DNA of 64,000 nt from Micromonospora matsumotoense (GCF_900091525.1 NZ_FMCU01000008.1:62001-126000), one strand, 5' to 3'; positions 7,815-16,242 are shown, counted from the stretch's first letter. The notes: a model not told the origin generated them from the letters alone. Numbers and translations are program-made.

Positions 7815-8854
7815 CGCGGCGCTCCCGCCGTCCCCGACCCGACCAGCCGGGCCAGCAGCCGCCGGGCGGCCAGCCCACCGGTGTCGATGTTGATGCTCAA
7901 CTCCTGGTACCGCTCCGGCTCGGCCGCGATCACCCGCTCCAGGATGTTGAGCGCCGCCACGTCCTGCATCACCACGGTGTGGTTGCTCTGGTGCAGGTAG
8001 TCGCTGACCGACTCGTCATCGACCGCGAAGTCGCGCGCCACCGCCCAGAAGTCGTACGTGGTGTGCGCGGTGGACGGGGTGATGGCGTAGACGATCTCGG
8101 CGTGGAAGGCGTCGCTGTCCTCCCCGTCGACCGGCGGATAGACGCCCTGCGGCGCGATCCGGCTGTGCAGCAGATAGAGGCAGGGCGGGTGGTACTCGAT
8201 GTCCTGCCAGCGGGTGATCCGGCCCTGGATGCCGGTCGAGCGGGCATAGAACGGCGGGCACTCGGCGTCGTCCATGTGCCGGCGGACGTGCACGATGCCC
8301 CGTTCCTCGTCCACCTCGGTGGTGATCGGGGTGTTCGCCACCTCCGGTGTGCCGATGTAGCCGCCGTGCAGGTAGGTCTCGTGGGACAGGTCCATCAGGT
8401 TGTCCACCAGCAGGCCGTACCGCGCGTCCAGCGGGGCCATGCCGCGGACCACCGCGTACCGGGGGTCGGCCAGCCAGGGCGCGCGGGGGATCGTGGCCGG
8501 GTCGGCCCGGTCCCGGTCGCCGATCCAGACCCAGACGAGGGAGTCCTGTTCCACCACCGGGTAGGCCGCGACCCGCGCGGTGCGCGGAATCCGCTGCTGA
8601 CCGGGTACGAAGACGCAGGTGCCGGTCGGGTCGTAGGTGAAGCCGTGGTAGCCGCAGACGATCGTGTCCCCGTCGCGCCGGCTCTCCGACAGCGGGTAGC
8701 GCCGGTGCACACACCGGTCGGCGAGCGCCACCGCCTCCCCGGCTCCGGTGCGGTACAGCACCAGGGGTTCGCCGAGCACCGTCCGGGCGAGCAGGTCCCG
8801 GCCGACCTCACCGCCGTGGGCCGCCACATACCACTGGTCACGGGCGAACTCCAT
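7811..8854 (-). CDS. Rieske non-heme iron oxygenase (VanA/phenoxybenzoate-dioxygenase-like)
   Basis: This 347-residue oxygenase has a Rieske domain with ligands C48, H50, C67 and H70 (CVHRRYPL and CGYHG) and a catalytic domain with the mononuclear iron motif NLMDLSHETYLHGG (Asp and two His). Length and motif spacing match single-component VanA-type O-demethylases and related aromatic hydroxylases rather than the large alpha subunits of ring dioxygenases. The ATG at 8854 follows GGGAGG. It is the first gene of a coupled unit with a 72-residue protein, its reductase and an IclR regulator. A methoxylated or hydroxylated aromatic substrate is likely but unproven. Confidence 0.92.
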   Translation of the reverse strand: MEFARDQWYVAAHGGEVGRDLLARTVLGEPLVLYRTGAGEAVALADRCVHRRYPLSESRRDGDTIVCGYHGFTYDPTGTCVFVPGQQRIPRTARVAAYPVVEQDSLVWVWIGDRDRADPATIPRAPWLADPRYAVVRGMAPLDARYGLLVDNLMDLSHETYLHGGYIGTPEVANTPITTEVDEERGIVHVRRHMDDAECPPFYARSTGIQGRITRWQDIEYHPPCLYLLHSRIAPQGVYPPVDGEDSDAFHAEIVYAITPSTAHTTYDFWAVARDFAVDDESVSDYLHQSNHTVVMQDVAALNILERVIAAEPERYQELSINIDTGGLAARRLLARLVGSGTAGAPR

Positions 8855-9030
8855 CCGAACGACCTCCCGCCGGGCGAACATCGATGGAGCCGAATCATCC
8901 CGTCCCACGCCCAGGACCGGGACGGGGGCTTTCACTGAGTGGAAGCTGGGGCGTCGAGGCCCCGCCCGCGGACGCGGACCGACCACGGACCGGGGCGCAA
9001 CGGTGCCCGGATTTCCGGCAGGATGGTGGG

Positions 9031-9825
9031 GTGAGCACGAGGGGCTACGCGTTCGACAATGCGAGCGACCAGGCGGGCGAGCACCACGACGCGCTGGCCG
9101 ACCTGCTGGACGAGCCGACCCGGGCCGCGCTCGGGCAGTGGGGTGACCTGACCGGCAGGCGGTGCCTCGAGGTGGCCGCCGGCGCGGGCAGCATCGCGGT
9201 GTGGCTGGCCGACCGGGCGGCCGAGGTGGTCGCCACCGACGTCGCCCCGCAGCACATCCCGACGCACCCCCGGCTCGTCGTGCGCCGCCAGGACATCGTC
9301 ACCGACCAGCCGCCGGGCGCCTTCGACCTGGTGCACGCCCGCCTGCTCCTCGGCCACCTGCCCCGCCGCGAGGACGCCCTCCGCCGGATGGTGGCCGCCC
9401 TGGCACCCGGCGGCACGCTGCTCATCGGTGAGTTCGCGCTCCCGCCCGGAGACTTCGTCTCGTCGGCGCCGGACGAGACGACCGCCGACCTGTTGACCCG
9501 TTACCTGGCGGCCCACACGGCAACTCTCGTCGCCAGCGGCCTCGACCTCACCTGGGCGCAGCGGGCGCCCGAGGTCTTCGCGGCGGCCGGCCTGGTCGAG
9601 ATCGGGTCCCACACCACGACGGGCCGCTGGCGCGGCGGCGATCCGGGTTGCCGGCTACTGCGGGCCGGCATCCCGCAACTGCGCGACGGTCTCCTGGCCC
9701 ACGGGTTGACCGACGCCGACCTCGCCGCGACGATCCGGGCCTTCGACGACCCCCGGGTGGTCGTCGAAGGCTTCCACTTCGTCCAGGTCGGCGGTCGCGC
9801 TCCCCGGCGGTCCGGTCCGGTCTGA
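9031..9825 (+). CDS. Class I SAM-dependent methyltransferase
   Basis: The 264-residue protein has motif I RRCLEVAAGAGSIAVWLAD, motif II VVATDVAPQ, and FDLVHARLLLGHLPRREDAL, the pattern of ubiquinone/sterol-type methyltransferases acting on small molecules. The C-terminal half (GLVEIGSHTTTGRW, VEGFHFVQVGG) is typical of actinobacterial members of unknown substrate. GTG 9031 has no clear ribosome site and sits just after AGGATGG, so a leaderless start is plausible. It stands alone, convergent with the nitroreductase-like gene. Confidence 0.85.
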   Translation: MSTRGYAFDNASDQAGEHHDALADLLDEPTRAALGQWGDLTGRRCLEVAAGAGSIAVWLADRAAEVVATDVAPQHIPTHPRLVVRRQDIVTDQPPGAFDLVHARLLLGHLPRREDALRRMVAALAPGGTLLIGEFALPPGDFVSSAPDETTADLLTRYLAAHTATLVASGLDLTWAQRAPEVFAAAGLVEIGSHTTTGRWRGGDPGCRLLRAGIPQLRDGLLAHGLTDADLAATIRAFDDPRVVVEGFHFVQVGGRAPRRSGPV

Positions 9826-10052
9826 CGACCGGGCCCCGCGCCCGGCCGGCATCCCCGGCGGCGGGATGCCGGGAAGATGGGCGACTCAGCGATGGTCCGG
9901 GTGGTGACGGGCTCCTCGGCGACGGCGTGCAGCCGGGCGTCGGCGGGCGCACCCTCGACGGCGAGCCGGCGCGGCCACCGTACGCCGGCCGGCGAGGATG
10001 CGCGGTCGGCAACCGGACAGTGACCCGGGCTGCCGGGCGGACCGTACCGTGG
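9826..10052. other. Convergent intergenic spacer
   Basis: This 227-base spacer separates the 3' ends of the methyltransferase and nitroreductase-like genes. I see no convincing gene or strong terminator hairpin, only GC-rich sequence with short imperfect repeats such as CCGGCATCCCCGG near 9844. Confidence 0.4.
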
Positions 10053-11027
10053 TCAGGCCCGCGCGCCGACGACCCGGCGGGCCGACCGGGGTGCGGGCCG
10101 GGTGGGCCGGCCCACCCGGGCGACGTGCAGCAGGCGCTGCGGCGCGACGCCGAGCAGCGCGCCGAGCACCGTCCGGGTGGCGGGGACGTCGATGAGCTGG
10201 CTCAGCGGATGTGCCGCCAGCCCCGCCGTGTGCAGGACCAGCCAGTTGCGCAGCAGCACCCGACCGAAGTCGACCTGTCCGGGCTCGTCGAGCTGTTCCG
10301 GGGCGACCAGCACGAGCACGGTGCCGCCGTGGGCGAGCGGGTCACCAGCGGCGGCGGCGAGCAGCCTCGGCAGGCCCAGCGGGCGCAGTGCCGGGTATCC
10401 GGCCAGCGCGACCCGCAGCCCGGCGGCGGCGGGGCGGGACAGCCCGAGACACCGGTCGGTGAGCCCGTCGGCGCGGTAGTCCGGGTGCGCCGGGTCCAGC
10501 CGCAGCCAGCGCCGCAGCTCGGCGACGACCGGCGGGTCCGCATAGAGCCGGCGGTCGGCGGCGCGCAGCAGGGCCCCGAGCCGGCCGGCGTCCGGCACGG
10601 TTCGTACGCTGCCACCGGCCTGTCGGGCGACCGCGTCCACCGCCGCCAGCGTGTCCTGGTCCACGCCCCCGGCGAGGTGGCCCCGGTCGGTCCGGCGTTC
10701 CCACACGTCGGTGGTGCGAAACGGTGTCGGGTAGCGGTCCGGGGCGGGCCGCAGCCACCCCACCCGGCGGTGCCGTTCGTCGTGGTCGGCGGCGTACTCC
10801 AGGCGCAGTCCGGCGTCGGCCGCGACGATCAGGCAGGTCTCGACGAACGCGCCCAGGGACAGCCGCAGGTCCCGGCCGGTGGGGTCGGCGGCCGGCAGGG
10901 TGCGGGCGGGGTCCCAGCCGATCTGGATCGCGTCGGGCTCGTGGCGCAGCCGCCAGGGTTGGGTGTTGTGTGCGCTCGGGGCCCGCCAGCACCACGGTTC
11001 GAGCGCGCGGAACGCGTCGAGGTCCAC
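10053..11027 (-). CDS. Nitroreductase-family (Acg-like) FMN-binding protein
   Basis: The 324-residue protein shows an FMN-binding signature near the N-terminus (WRAPSAHNTQPWRLR) and a second conserved stretch in the last third (LLRNWLVLHTAGLAAHPLSQ). It resembles the Acg-type branch of nitroreductases, in which one polypeptide carries both half-domains and catalysis is often degenerate. GTG 11027 starts directly after the TAG of the GNAT gene with no spacer. It ends a four-gene unit of ligase, small protein, acetyltransferase and this protein. Family assignment is good; redox activity and substrate are unknown. Confidence 0.8.
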   Translation of the reverse strand: MDLDAFRALEPWCWRAPSAHNTQPWRLRHEPDAIQIGWDPARTLPAADPTGRDLRLSLGAFVETCLIVAADAGLRLEYAADHDERHRRVGWLRPAPDRYPTPFRTTDVWERRTDRGHLAGGVDQDTLAAVDAVARQAGGSVRTVPDAGRLGALLRAADRRLYADPPVVAELRRWLRLDPAHPDYRADGLTDRCLGLSRPAAAGLRVALAGYPALRPLGLPRLLAAAAGDPLAHGGTVLVLVAPEQLDEPGQVDFGRVLLRNWLVLHTAGLAAHPLSQLIDVPATRTVLGALLGVAPQRLLHVARVGRPTRPAPRSARRVVGARA

Positions 11028-12116
11028 CTAGCGCTCCTTGGCGTAGAAGGTGTAGCCGTGCAGCGGGCGACCGCCGAGCCGCCGGTACTGGGCCGCCGAC
11101 GCGGCGTTGTCCCGCTCCACGTACGTGCTGCGCAGCGTGGTGTATCCGGCGGTGTGCAGGTTGCGGTGCAGGTGCGCGGCGAGCAGTCGTTGGTAGCCCC
11201 GGCCCTGGTGCGGTGGGACCACCCCCTTGACGATCAGCACCGCCTCCCGCCGGTACCGGCGGCGGGCGGCCAGCAGCCGCGCCTGGTTGACCAGGTGCAG
11301 GTCTCCCCGGACGGCGACCAGGAACTCGCTGATGTCGGGCACGCAGAGCACGAACGCCACCGGGCGGTCGTCGCGGGTCAGGTAGAGCAGCAACGACTCG
11401 TCCAGCAGATAGGCCAGCCCGTCGGTCTGCCGCCGCAGTTGCGCGGCGGAGATCGGCGTGTAGTAGCCGAGCTGGGCGAAGGAGGCGTTGAGCATCCCGC
11501 GCAGCAGGTCGAGCTGCTCGTCGAGGCGTCGGACGTCGCCCCGGTGCAGCGCGATCCGCGCGCCGTCCGGGTCGACGTCGACCGGTGGGGTCGGCTCCGG
11601 CGGGGCGGGCACCGGGCAGATCCAGGTGTCGGACTCGAACCGGCGGCTGAACCCGTACGCCTCGTAGGCGGTCGCGTACCACGGCGGGTTCCAGGCGCTG
11701 TCGACGAAGCCCCGCTCGGCGTGCCCGGAGGTGATCACCCCGCCGGCCTGGTTGGGCAGCAGCGCCACCGGGCCGAACAGCAGGTCCCGGTCGGTGTCGG
11801 CGTGTGCGGAGATCGCGTCGAACAGCGGCTGCGCGGCCGGCTCGGTGAACTCGGTGAGCCCGAAGAGCTGGCACCGGCGGCCGAGCTTGGCGTCGAAGTC
11901 CGCGTCGGTGTGCAGGGTGGTCCGGCCGACCACCGTGCCGGCGGCGTCACGCAGTAGGTAGAGCGGCACGCCGGCCCGCCACCAGCGCCGGATCTGCTGT
12001 CGTGGTACGGGCACGTGACGCGGCTCGCCGGCGTACAGCCGGTCGCCGAAGGCCAGGAACCGCCGCAGGCCGCGCCGGTCGGTGACCCGCTCGAACCGGT
12101 GGTCGGGCGCGCTCAT
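11028..12116 (-). CDS. GNAT-family N-acyltransferase (YghO-like two-domain)
   Basis: The 362-residue protein has an N-terminal half resembling YghO-type proteins (YAGEPRHVPVPRQQIRRWW, LFGPVALLPNQAGG, WNPPWYATAYEAYGF) and a C-terminal GNAT fold with VVPPHQGRGYQRLLAAHLHR, which fits the Q/RxxGxG/A acyl-CoA binding loop, and YVERDNAASAAQYRRLGG. This architecture is used to acylate amines with acyl-CoA or acyl-ACP donors. The ATG overlaps the preceding stop by four bases. Beside a PaaK-like ligase, it plausibly transfers the activated acid to an amine. That is inference. Confidence 0.78.
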   Translation of the reverse strand: MSAPDHRFERVTDRRGLRRFLAFGDRLYAGEPRHVPVPRQQIRRWWRAGVPLYLLRDAAGTVVGRTTLHTDADFDAKLGRRCQLFGLTEFTEPAAQPLFDAISAHADTDRDLLFGPVALLPNQAGGVITSGHAERGFVDSAWNPPWYATAYEAYGFSRRFESDTWICPVPAPPEPTPPVDVDPDGARIALHRGDVRRLDEQLDLLRGMLNASFAQLGYYTPISAAQLRRQTDGLAYLLDESLLLYLTRDDRPVAFVLCVPDISEFLVAVRGDLHLVNQARLLAARRRYRREAVLIVKGVVPPHQGRGYQRLLAAHLHRNLHTAGYTTLRSTYVERDNAASAAQYRRLGGRPLHGYTFYAKER

Positions 12117-12553
12117 CGGCGGACCGCCGGCCCGGTCGTCTCCGTGCCCAGCGGGGTGAAGGTGTCGATGTGCCCCAGCTCGGGGCCTTCGGCCCGCCAG
12201 GCGCCGTTGGAGTAGCCGTCCGGGGCGGCGGTGTAGAGGCGGATGAAACCGGCGGTGGCGTTGCGGGTGCCGTCAGTCAGCCAGATCATCAGCCGGCGGT
12301 GGTGTCGGGTCCGGGCGAAGCGCAGCATCGCGTCGCGGTCGGTGAAGAACGCGATGGTGCCCAGCGTCAACGGGAACTGCCAGTAGACCGTGTGCCAGCA
12401 GTAGCCCTTCATCCGGCGCAGGTCGCGGACCATCCGGAACCAGGACGGGGCGAGCCGCAGCAGCACCAGCGGGTTGGCGTAGCGGGTGCCGCCGATGAAC
12501 ATGGCGCCGGCACGGGCCTGCGCGGGGGCTCGGGAGAAGTCACGGGTACGCAT
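12113..12553 (-). CDS. Small conserved protein, possible dimeric alpha/beta-barrel (DUF4188-like)
   Basis: The 146-residue protein has a central stretch YWQFPLTLGTIAFFTDRDAM then LRFARTRHHRRLMIWL that recalls the single-strand repeat of dimeric ferredoxin-like barrels (monooxygenase or DUF4188-like), where a His or Arg lines the cavity. I do not recognise it firmly. It begins two bases after the stop of the PaaK-like ligase and overlaps the GNAT gene by four bases, so it is made in step with both. ATG 12553 is supported by GGTGA six bases upstream. The tail after residue 120 looks disordered. Confidence 0.65.
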   Translation of the reverse strand: MRTRDFSRAPAQARAGAMFIGGTRYANPLVLLRLAPSWFRMVRDLRRMKGYCWHTVYWQFPLTLGTIAFFTDRDAMLRFARTRHHRRLMIWLTDGTRNATAGFIRLYTAAPDGYSNGAWRAEGPELGHIDTFTPLGTETTGPAVRR

Positions 12554-12555
12554 GG

Positions 12556-14136
12556 TCACCTCACCAGGTAGCTGTTCTTGATCTTCTGTTGCCCGGCGAA
12601 CGGGCCGGTGCCGGGTGCGTGCAGCTCCACCCGCAGGTCCCCGGCGGTCGAGTCCTCCACCAGGGACTGGGCGAAGTCCCGGGAGACCGAGGTCAGGTGT
12701 CGGCGCACGCCCCGGCGGCACGCGTCGGCGAGCGCGTCGCGTTGCGGGGCGGCCAGTGGGCGGCGCAGTTCCAGGTGGATCACCGGTCGGGTCTCCAGCG
12801 CCGTGTCCTCGACCAGGGCGAGACAGAACCGGCTGATCTCGGGGGCGTACGGGTTGCCGACGTAGAGGCCGTACTCGACGTCCTGCGGGTAGAGGTTCGC
12901 GCCGAGGTAGGAGATGGTGGAGTCGCTGCGGCCGAAGAGCAGCAGCAGCGGCAGGGTCATCCGCTCGGCGCAGACCGCGGTGCGCAGCTCGGCCCGGCGT
13001 ACCGGGTCGGCGCACACCAGCTCGACGACCCGCTGGTACGACACGAGCAGCGCCTCGTCCCCGACGTTGTACCGCAGCCGGGGCTGGAGCACGTCACCGC
13101 CGGTGACCGTGCAGACCAGTTCCCGTCGTTCGTTGGTCTCCAGGTAGGTGGCGAACGGGTTGTACTGGAACACCATCGGCAGCCGTTGCTCGTCGACGCC
13201 GAGCAGCGCCGCCCGCAGCCCGCGGTCGGTCTGCAGCCGCCTGCGCAGCCACACCGTGAACCGGGTCTCCGCACCGATGCCGATGCTCAGGTCCGACGCC
13301 CCGTACGCGGACCGGACGAGCGTGAAGCGCTGCTCCAGGTAGTCGCGCAGCGCCTCGGTCATCCCCTCGCCGCCGCAGCTGGCGGAGACGCGGTAGCGCG
13401 ACCAGGGGAAACCCTCGGCGTCGAGCCGGTCCCGCAGGTGCTTGAGGAACGGCGGATAGGCGGTCACCAGGTAGTCGAAGTCGGGTCCGAACTCCCGCAG
13501 CGTGTCGATGATCTTCCCGAGGTCCGGGCCGGTGTTCTTCACCACCGCGATCCGGGCCATCGCCGCACCGGTCGTCGTCCCGGTCGCCCAGGCGCCCATC
13601 GAGTAGGCGTTGATGACGAACGGCCGGCGCATCGGGAAGACCAGCCCGGTGTAGCCGGCGATGTCCCGGTGCACGGCGCGCAGTTCCCGGTCGCTGCGGG
13701 GCCAGTTGAACGGCTGCCCGGCCGAGCCGGCCGACTCGTCGACCACCACCCCCCGGGTGGGGAACCGCCCGTGCCGGCAGCGCGCGGCGGCGTCGTGGGC
13801 CGTGACGTAGCTGGCCTTGTCGGTCTCCGGGAAGTCGACGAGCCGGCGGCGCACGCCCGTCGGGCGGGCCCGCAGGAAGGCCCGGTAGGCGGGGACCTGG
13901 CGGGCGGCCCGCGCGCACACCGCTCGGGCGTGCGCGGCGGCCAGCCCGTCCAGCACCGGGTGGTGCCGGCGCGCCGTCCAGCGCCAGCCGGCGGGATGGC
14001 GACCGGCGAGCCGACCCAACCCGGCCACCGCGCGGCCGAGGGCGCCCAGGACGACCTGCCGGCCGTGCGCCACCACGGCCGGCAACGGCGATTCGACGGT
14101 ACGCAGTGCGAGGGGGCGGTGCGGTAGCTCGGCCAT
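12556..14136 (-). CDS. PaaK/CapK-like adenylate-forming enzyme (CoF-synthetase family)
   Basis: The 526-residue protein of the phenylacetate-CoA-ligase superfamily should adenylate a carboxylate. Landmarks: ESAGSAGQPFNWPRSDRE (phosphate-binding loop), SASCGGEGMTEALRDYLEQ, RSAYGASDLSIGIGAE, LRYNVGDEALLV, and NLYPQDVEYGLYVGNPYAP, the Y-P-x-D-V/I-E signature near the C-terminal hinge. ATG 14136 is chosen because the upstream in-frame sequence is Arg/Pro-rich and unlike the family. It heads the cassette with a small barrel-like protein, GNAT and nitroreductase-like protein. Whether the acyl-AMP goes to CoA, an amine or a carrier is unclear. Confidence 0.82.
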   Translation of the reverse strand: MAELPHRPLALRTVESPLPAVVAHGRQVVLGALGRAVAGLGRLAGRHPAGWRWTARRHHPVLDGLAAAHARAVCARAARQVPAYRAFLRARPTGVRRRLVDFPETDKASYVTAHDAAARCRHGRFPTRGVVVDESAGSAGQPFNWPRSDRELRAVHRDIAGYTGLVFPMRRPFVINAYSMGAWATGTTTGAAMARIAVVKNTGPDLGKIIDTLREFGPDFDYLVTAYPPFLKHLRDRLDAEGFPWSRYRVSASCGGEGMTEALRDYLEQRFTLVRSAYGASDLSIGIGAETRFTVWLRRRLQTDRGLRAALLGVDEQRLPMVFQYNPFATYLETNERRELVCTVTGGDVLQPRLRYNVGDEALLVSYQRVVELVCADPVRRAELRTAVCAERMTLPLLLLFGRSDSTISYLGANLYPQDVEYGLYVGNPYAPEISRFCLALVEDTALETRPVIHLELRRPLAAPQRDALADACRRGVRRHLTSVSRDFAQSLVEDSTAGDLRVELHAPGTGPFAGQQKIKNSYLVR

Positions 14137-14247
14137 GCGGAACACTCTGTCCGCGCCGCCGCGCCGAGTCCTGAGGCCGGGTGCGGGGCGTACCTGAGTA
14201 TCCCTACTCGGTCGGCTCACCCGACCGCCCGTGGCCAGCGCGTCCCC

Positions 14248-14280
14248 GGTGTCGTGCCGGGGTGTTCCCGGCACGACACC
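14248..14280 (-). terminator. Stem-loop terminator after rox
   Basis: A perfect 14-bp inverted repeat (arm GGTGTCGTGCCGGG at 14248-14261, partner 14267-14280) with a 5-base loop begins 26 bases past the rox stop. There is no U-tract, as is common in actinomycetes. Confidence 0.75.
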
Positions 14281-14305
14281 CGCTGACCGGGCGGTGCGGC
14301 CGGGG

Positions 14306-15844
14306 TCAGGTGGTGGGTCTGCCGAACCAGCGGCTCAGCTGGTCGTCCAGGTCGGGTTGGTCGTCGCCGATCCAGGCGACGTGGCCGTCGGGGCGCAGCA
14401 GGACGGCCGGGGCGTCCAGCGCCGCCGTGGGGTCGGGGAGGTGGTCGACCCGGTCGGCCCAGCCGGCGACGCCGAGCCGTCCGGTGCGGTCCAACAGCAG
14501 GCCCCGGCCGTGGCGCAGCAGGTCGTAGAGGCGGCCCGACCGCACGTCGATGTCGCGCAGCCGCCGGCCGAGCAGGTCGGGCCCCGCACCGAAGTCGTAG
14601 CGGACGCCGATCGCGGTGATCTTCTCGATCAGGTGGCGGTTCACCGCGTCGAAGGCCATCAGTTCGGTGAGCAGCCTGCGGACGGCCTCCGGGCCGGGTC
14701 CGGTGGAGAGCAGCTCCGTCTGGGCGCGGGTGTTGTCCAGCACGTCCGCGGCGACCGGACGACGTTCCGCCTGGTAGGTGTCCAGCAGGGGGTCCGGTGC
14801 CCAGCCGCGGACCTGGGCGGCCAGTTTCCAGCCCAGGTTGACCGCGTCCTGCACACCCAGGTTGAGGCCCTGCCCGCCGATGGGCGGATGGATGTGCGCC
14901 GCGTCGCCGGCCAGCAGCACCCGCCCCACCCGGTACGCGTCGGCCAGCCGGGTGGCGTCGCCGAAGCGGGACAGCCACCGTGGGGAGTGCGCCCCGAAGT
15001 CGGTGCCGGCGACGTCGCGTAACCGCTGCCGGACCTCGGCGATGGTGGGCGGTACGGCGCGGTCGGTGACCCCGGCGGCGGGGACCACGACGCGCCAGTT
15101 CCCGACGCCGAAGGGGGTCAGGCTGAACCGTCTGTCGACCTCCCCGAGCCCGGCCAGGGTGGCCGTGATCTCCTGCGGCGACATGCCGACCGCCAGCTCC
15201 CCCATCAGCGTCTCGGTGCGTGCGGGCTCGCCGGGGAAGCCGACACCGAGCAGCTTGCGCACCGTGCTGCGCCCGCCGTCGCAGCCGACGAGATAGCGGG
15301 CCCGCAGGTGGTGCCCGTCGGCCAGCGTGACGGTCACCTCCTCGGCGTCCTGCCCGAGGCCGACCACCGTCGCACCATGGCGGATCTGCGCCCCCAGGTC
15401 GATCGCGTGCTCTTCGAGCAGTTGCACGACGACCGGCTGCGGGATGCCCAGCAGGTAGGGGTGGGCGGTGTCCAGATCGGCGGGCGCGGGTGCGGCGATC
15501 GCGGCGAAGAAGCCGGCGGCCGGTCGTCGCCGGCCGCGTTCGTGCAGGCGCGTGAGCAGACCGCGCATGGCCATCAGCTCGACGCTGCGGACGTGCAGGC
15601 CGACGATGCGCACCATCGACGAGGGCTCGGTGTCCCGCTCCAGGACGAGCACCCGCACGTCGTGCAGCCGCAGTTCGGCGGCCAGCATCGCGCCGGTGGG
15701 CCCACAGCCGGCAATGATCACGTCGGCGTCCCGGGGTGGCCGGTCGGTGCCGGCCGGGGGCGGAGAGCCGGGGGCGGTGTCCCCGACGGGGAGGGGCGCG
15801 GCCGGGCCGGCGGACGTGGTGGTGGTGAACTGCGACGGATGCAC
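14306..15844 (-). CDS. rox: Rifampicin monooxygenase (class A flavoprotein hydroxylase)
   Basis: This 512-residue FAD/NADPH monooxygenase should hydroxylate the rifamycin naphthyl ring and so give rifamycin resistance. Motifs: ADVIIAGCGPTGAMLAAEL (FAD), LVGCDGGRSTVRKLLGVGFP (DG motif), VLLAGDAAHIHPPIGGQG (GD motif) and a C-terminal thioredoxin-like domain ending WIGDDQPDLDDQLSRW. From memory, long blocks match characterised Streptomyces Rox closely. About 40 Pro/Ala-rich residues precede the FAD fold, which is unusual. The GTG start is kept because GAAAGG lies eight bases upstream. A 16-codon leader reading frame and a hairpin lie between promoter and gene, suggesting attenuation. A strong terminator follows. 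Confidence 0.85.
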   Translation of the reverse strand: MHPSQFTTTTSAGPAAPLPVGDTAPGSPPPAGTDRPPRDADVIIAGCGPTGAMLAAELRLHDVRVLVLERDTEPSSMVRIVGLHVRSVELMAMRGLLTRLHERGRRRPAAGFFAAIAAPAPADLDTAHPYLLGIPQPVVVQLLEEHAIDLGAQIRHGATVVGLGQDAEEVTVTLADGHHLRARYLVGCDGGRSTVRKLLGVGFPGEPARTETLMGELAVGMSPQEITATLAGLGEVDRRFSLTPFGVGNWRVVVPAAGVTDRAVPPTIAEVRQRLRDVAGTDFGAHSPRWLSRFGDATRLADAYRVGRVLLAGDAAHIHPPIGGQGLNLGVQDAVNLGWKLAAQVRGWAPDPLLDTYQAERRPVAADVLDNTRAQTELLSTGPGPEAVRRLLTELMAFDAVNRHLIEKITAIGVRYDFGAGPDLLGRRLRDIDVRSGRLYDLLRHGRGLLLDRTGRLGVAGWADRVDHLPDPTAALDAPAVLLRPDGHVAWIGDDQPDLDDQLSRWFGRPTT

Positions 15845-15858
15845 AGGGAGTGCCTTTC

Positions 15859-15886
15859 GGGAGAGCCTGGTGGGTGGGGCGCTCCC
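15859..15886 (-). promoter_or_regulatory. Hairpin in the rox leader
   Basis: Arms GGGAGAGCC (15859-15867) and GGCGCTCCC (15878-15886) pair with one mismatch around a 10-base loop; a further C-G closes the base. In the rox mRNA the hairpin lies between the leader-peptide stop and the GAAAGG ribosome site, where it could respond to ribosome stalling on the leader. The absence of a U-tract favours control of translation over termination. Confidence 0.45.
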
Positions 15887-15904
15887 GGGCGACAGCTGCC
15901 TCGG

Positions 15905-15955
15905 TCACCCGACCGCGACGGAAAGAGGGAGCACCCACGTCGGTACGGCGTTCAT
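15905..15955 (-). CDS. Putative 16-residue leader peptide upstream of rox
   Basis: The short frame reads MNAVPTWVLPLSVAVG and ends in TGA. Its ATG is preceded by an almost perfect anti-Shine-Dalgarno match, GAGGAGGTGA, with proper spacing, far better than the site of rox itself. It ends 60 bases before the rox start, and a hairpin lies in between. Such an arrangement is known from ribosome-mediated attenuators of resistance genes. The peptide is Val/Pro/Leu-rich and does not match a leader I know. Translation is well supported; the regulatory role is inferred. Confidence 0.5.
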   Translation of the reverse strand: MNAVPTWVLPLSVAVG

Positions 15956-16178
15956 GGGTCTCACCTCCTCGTGCGGTGTCACGGGCAGCAGCAAAGTACG
16001 CGCCCGGCCGGTGGCCTGTCCAGCGGCTTTCCCGCCGCCTGACCAGCGACCTGCCCGGGTTTCGAATGTTTCGCTGCCCGCCGCATCCACGGTGGCCCCT
16101 CCTGCGAGCCGTCCTGGCGGTGACGTGCGACCCCCCCTCATCCACCTGCGAGAACCCGACTTCTGTCCGTCCCGGGCA

Positions 16179-16195
16179 CCGGAAAAGGTTTCCGG
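16179..16195. promoter_or_regulatory. Palindromic operator candidate in the rox/xylanase divergent region
   Basis: CCGGAAA-AGG-TTTCCGG is a perfect 7-bp-arm palindrome 17 bases upstream of the xylanase -35. A related sequence, TTTCCGAAAGTT, lies at 16200-16211. GAAA/TTTC palindromes near xylanase promoters in actinomycetes are known targets of LacI/ROK-type xylan regulators, so a repressor or activator site is likely. Confidence 0.45.
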
Positions 16196-16212
16196 AACAT
16201 TTCCGAAAGTTG

Positions 16213-16242
16213 TTGACAGTCCGGTCGGCAGGTATCGATACT
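16213..16242 (+). promoter_or_regulatory. Predicted promoter of the GH10 xylanase gene
   Basis: Perfect TTGACA (16213-16218) is separated by 18 bases from GATACT (16237-16242). The 8-bp palindrome TATCGATA overlaps the -10, and TCGAT and ATCGA at about 16249 and 16267 form a wider inverted repeat around the expected start of transcription, so a repressor could cover it. Confidence 0.55.
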
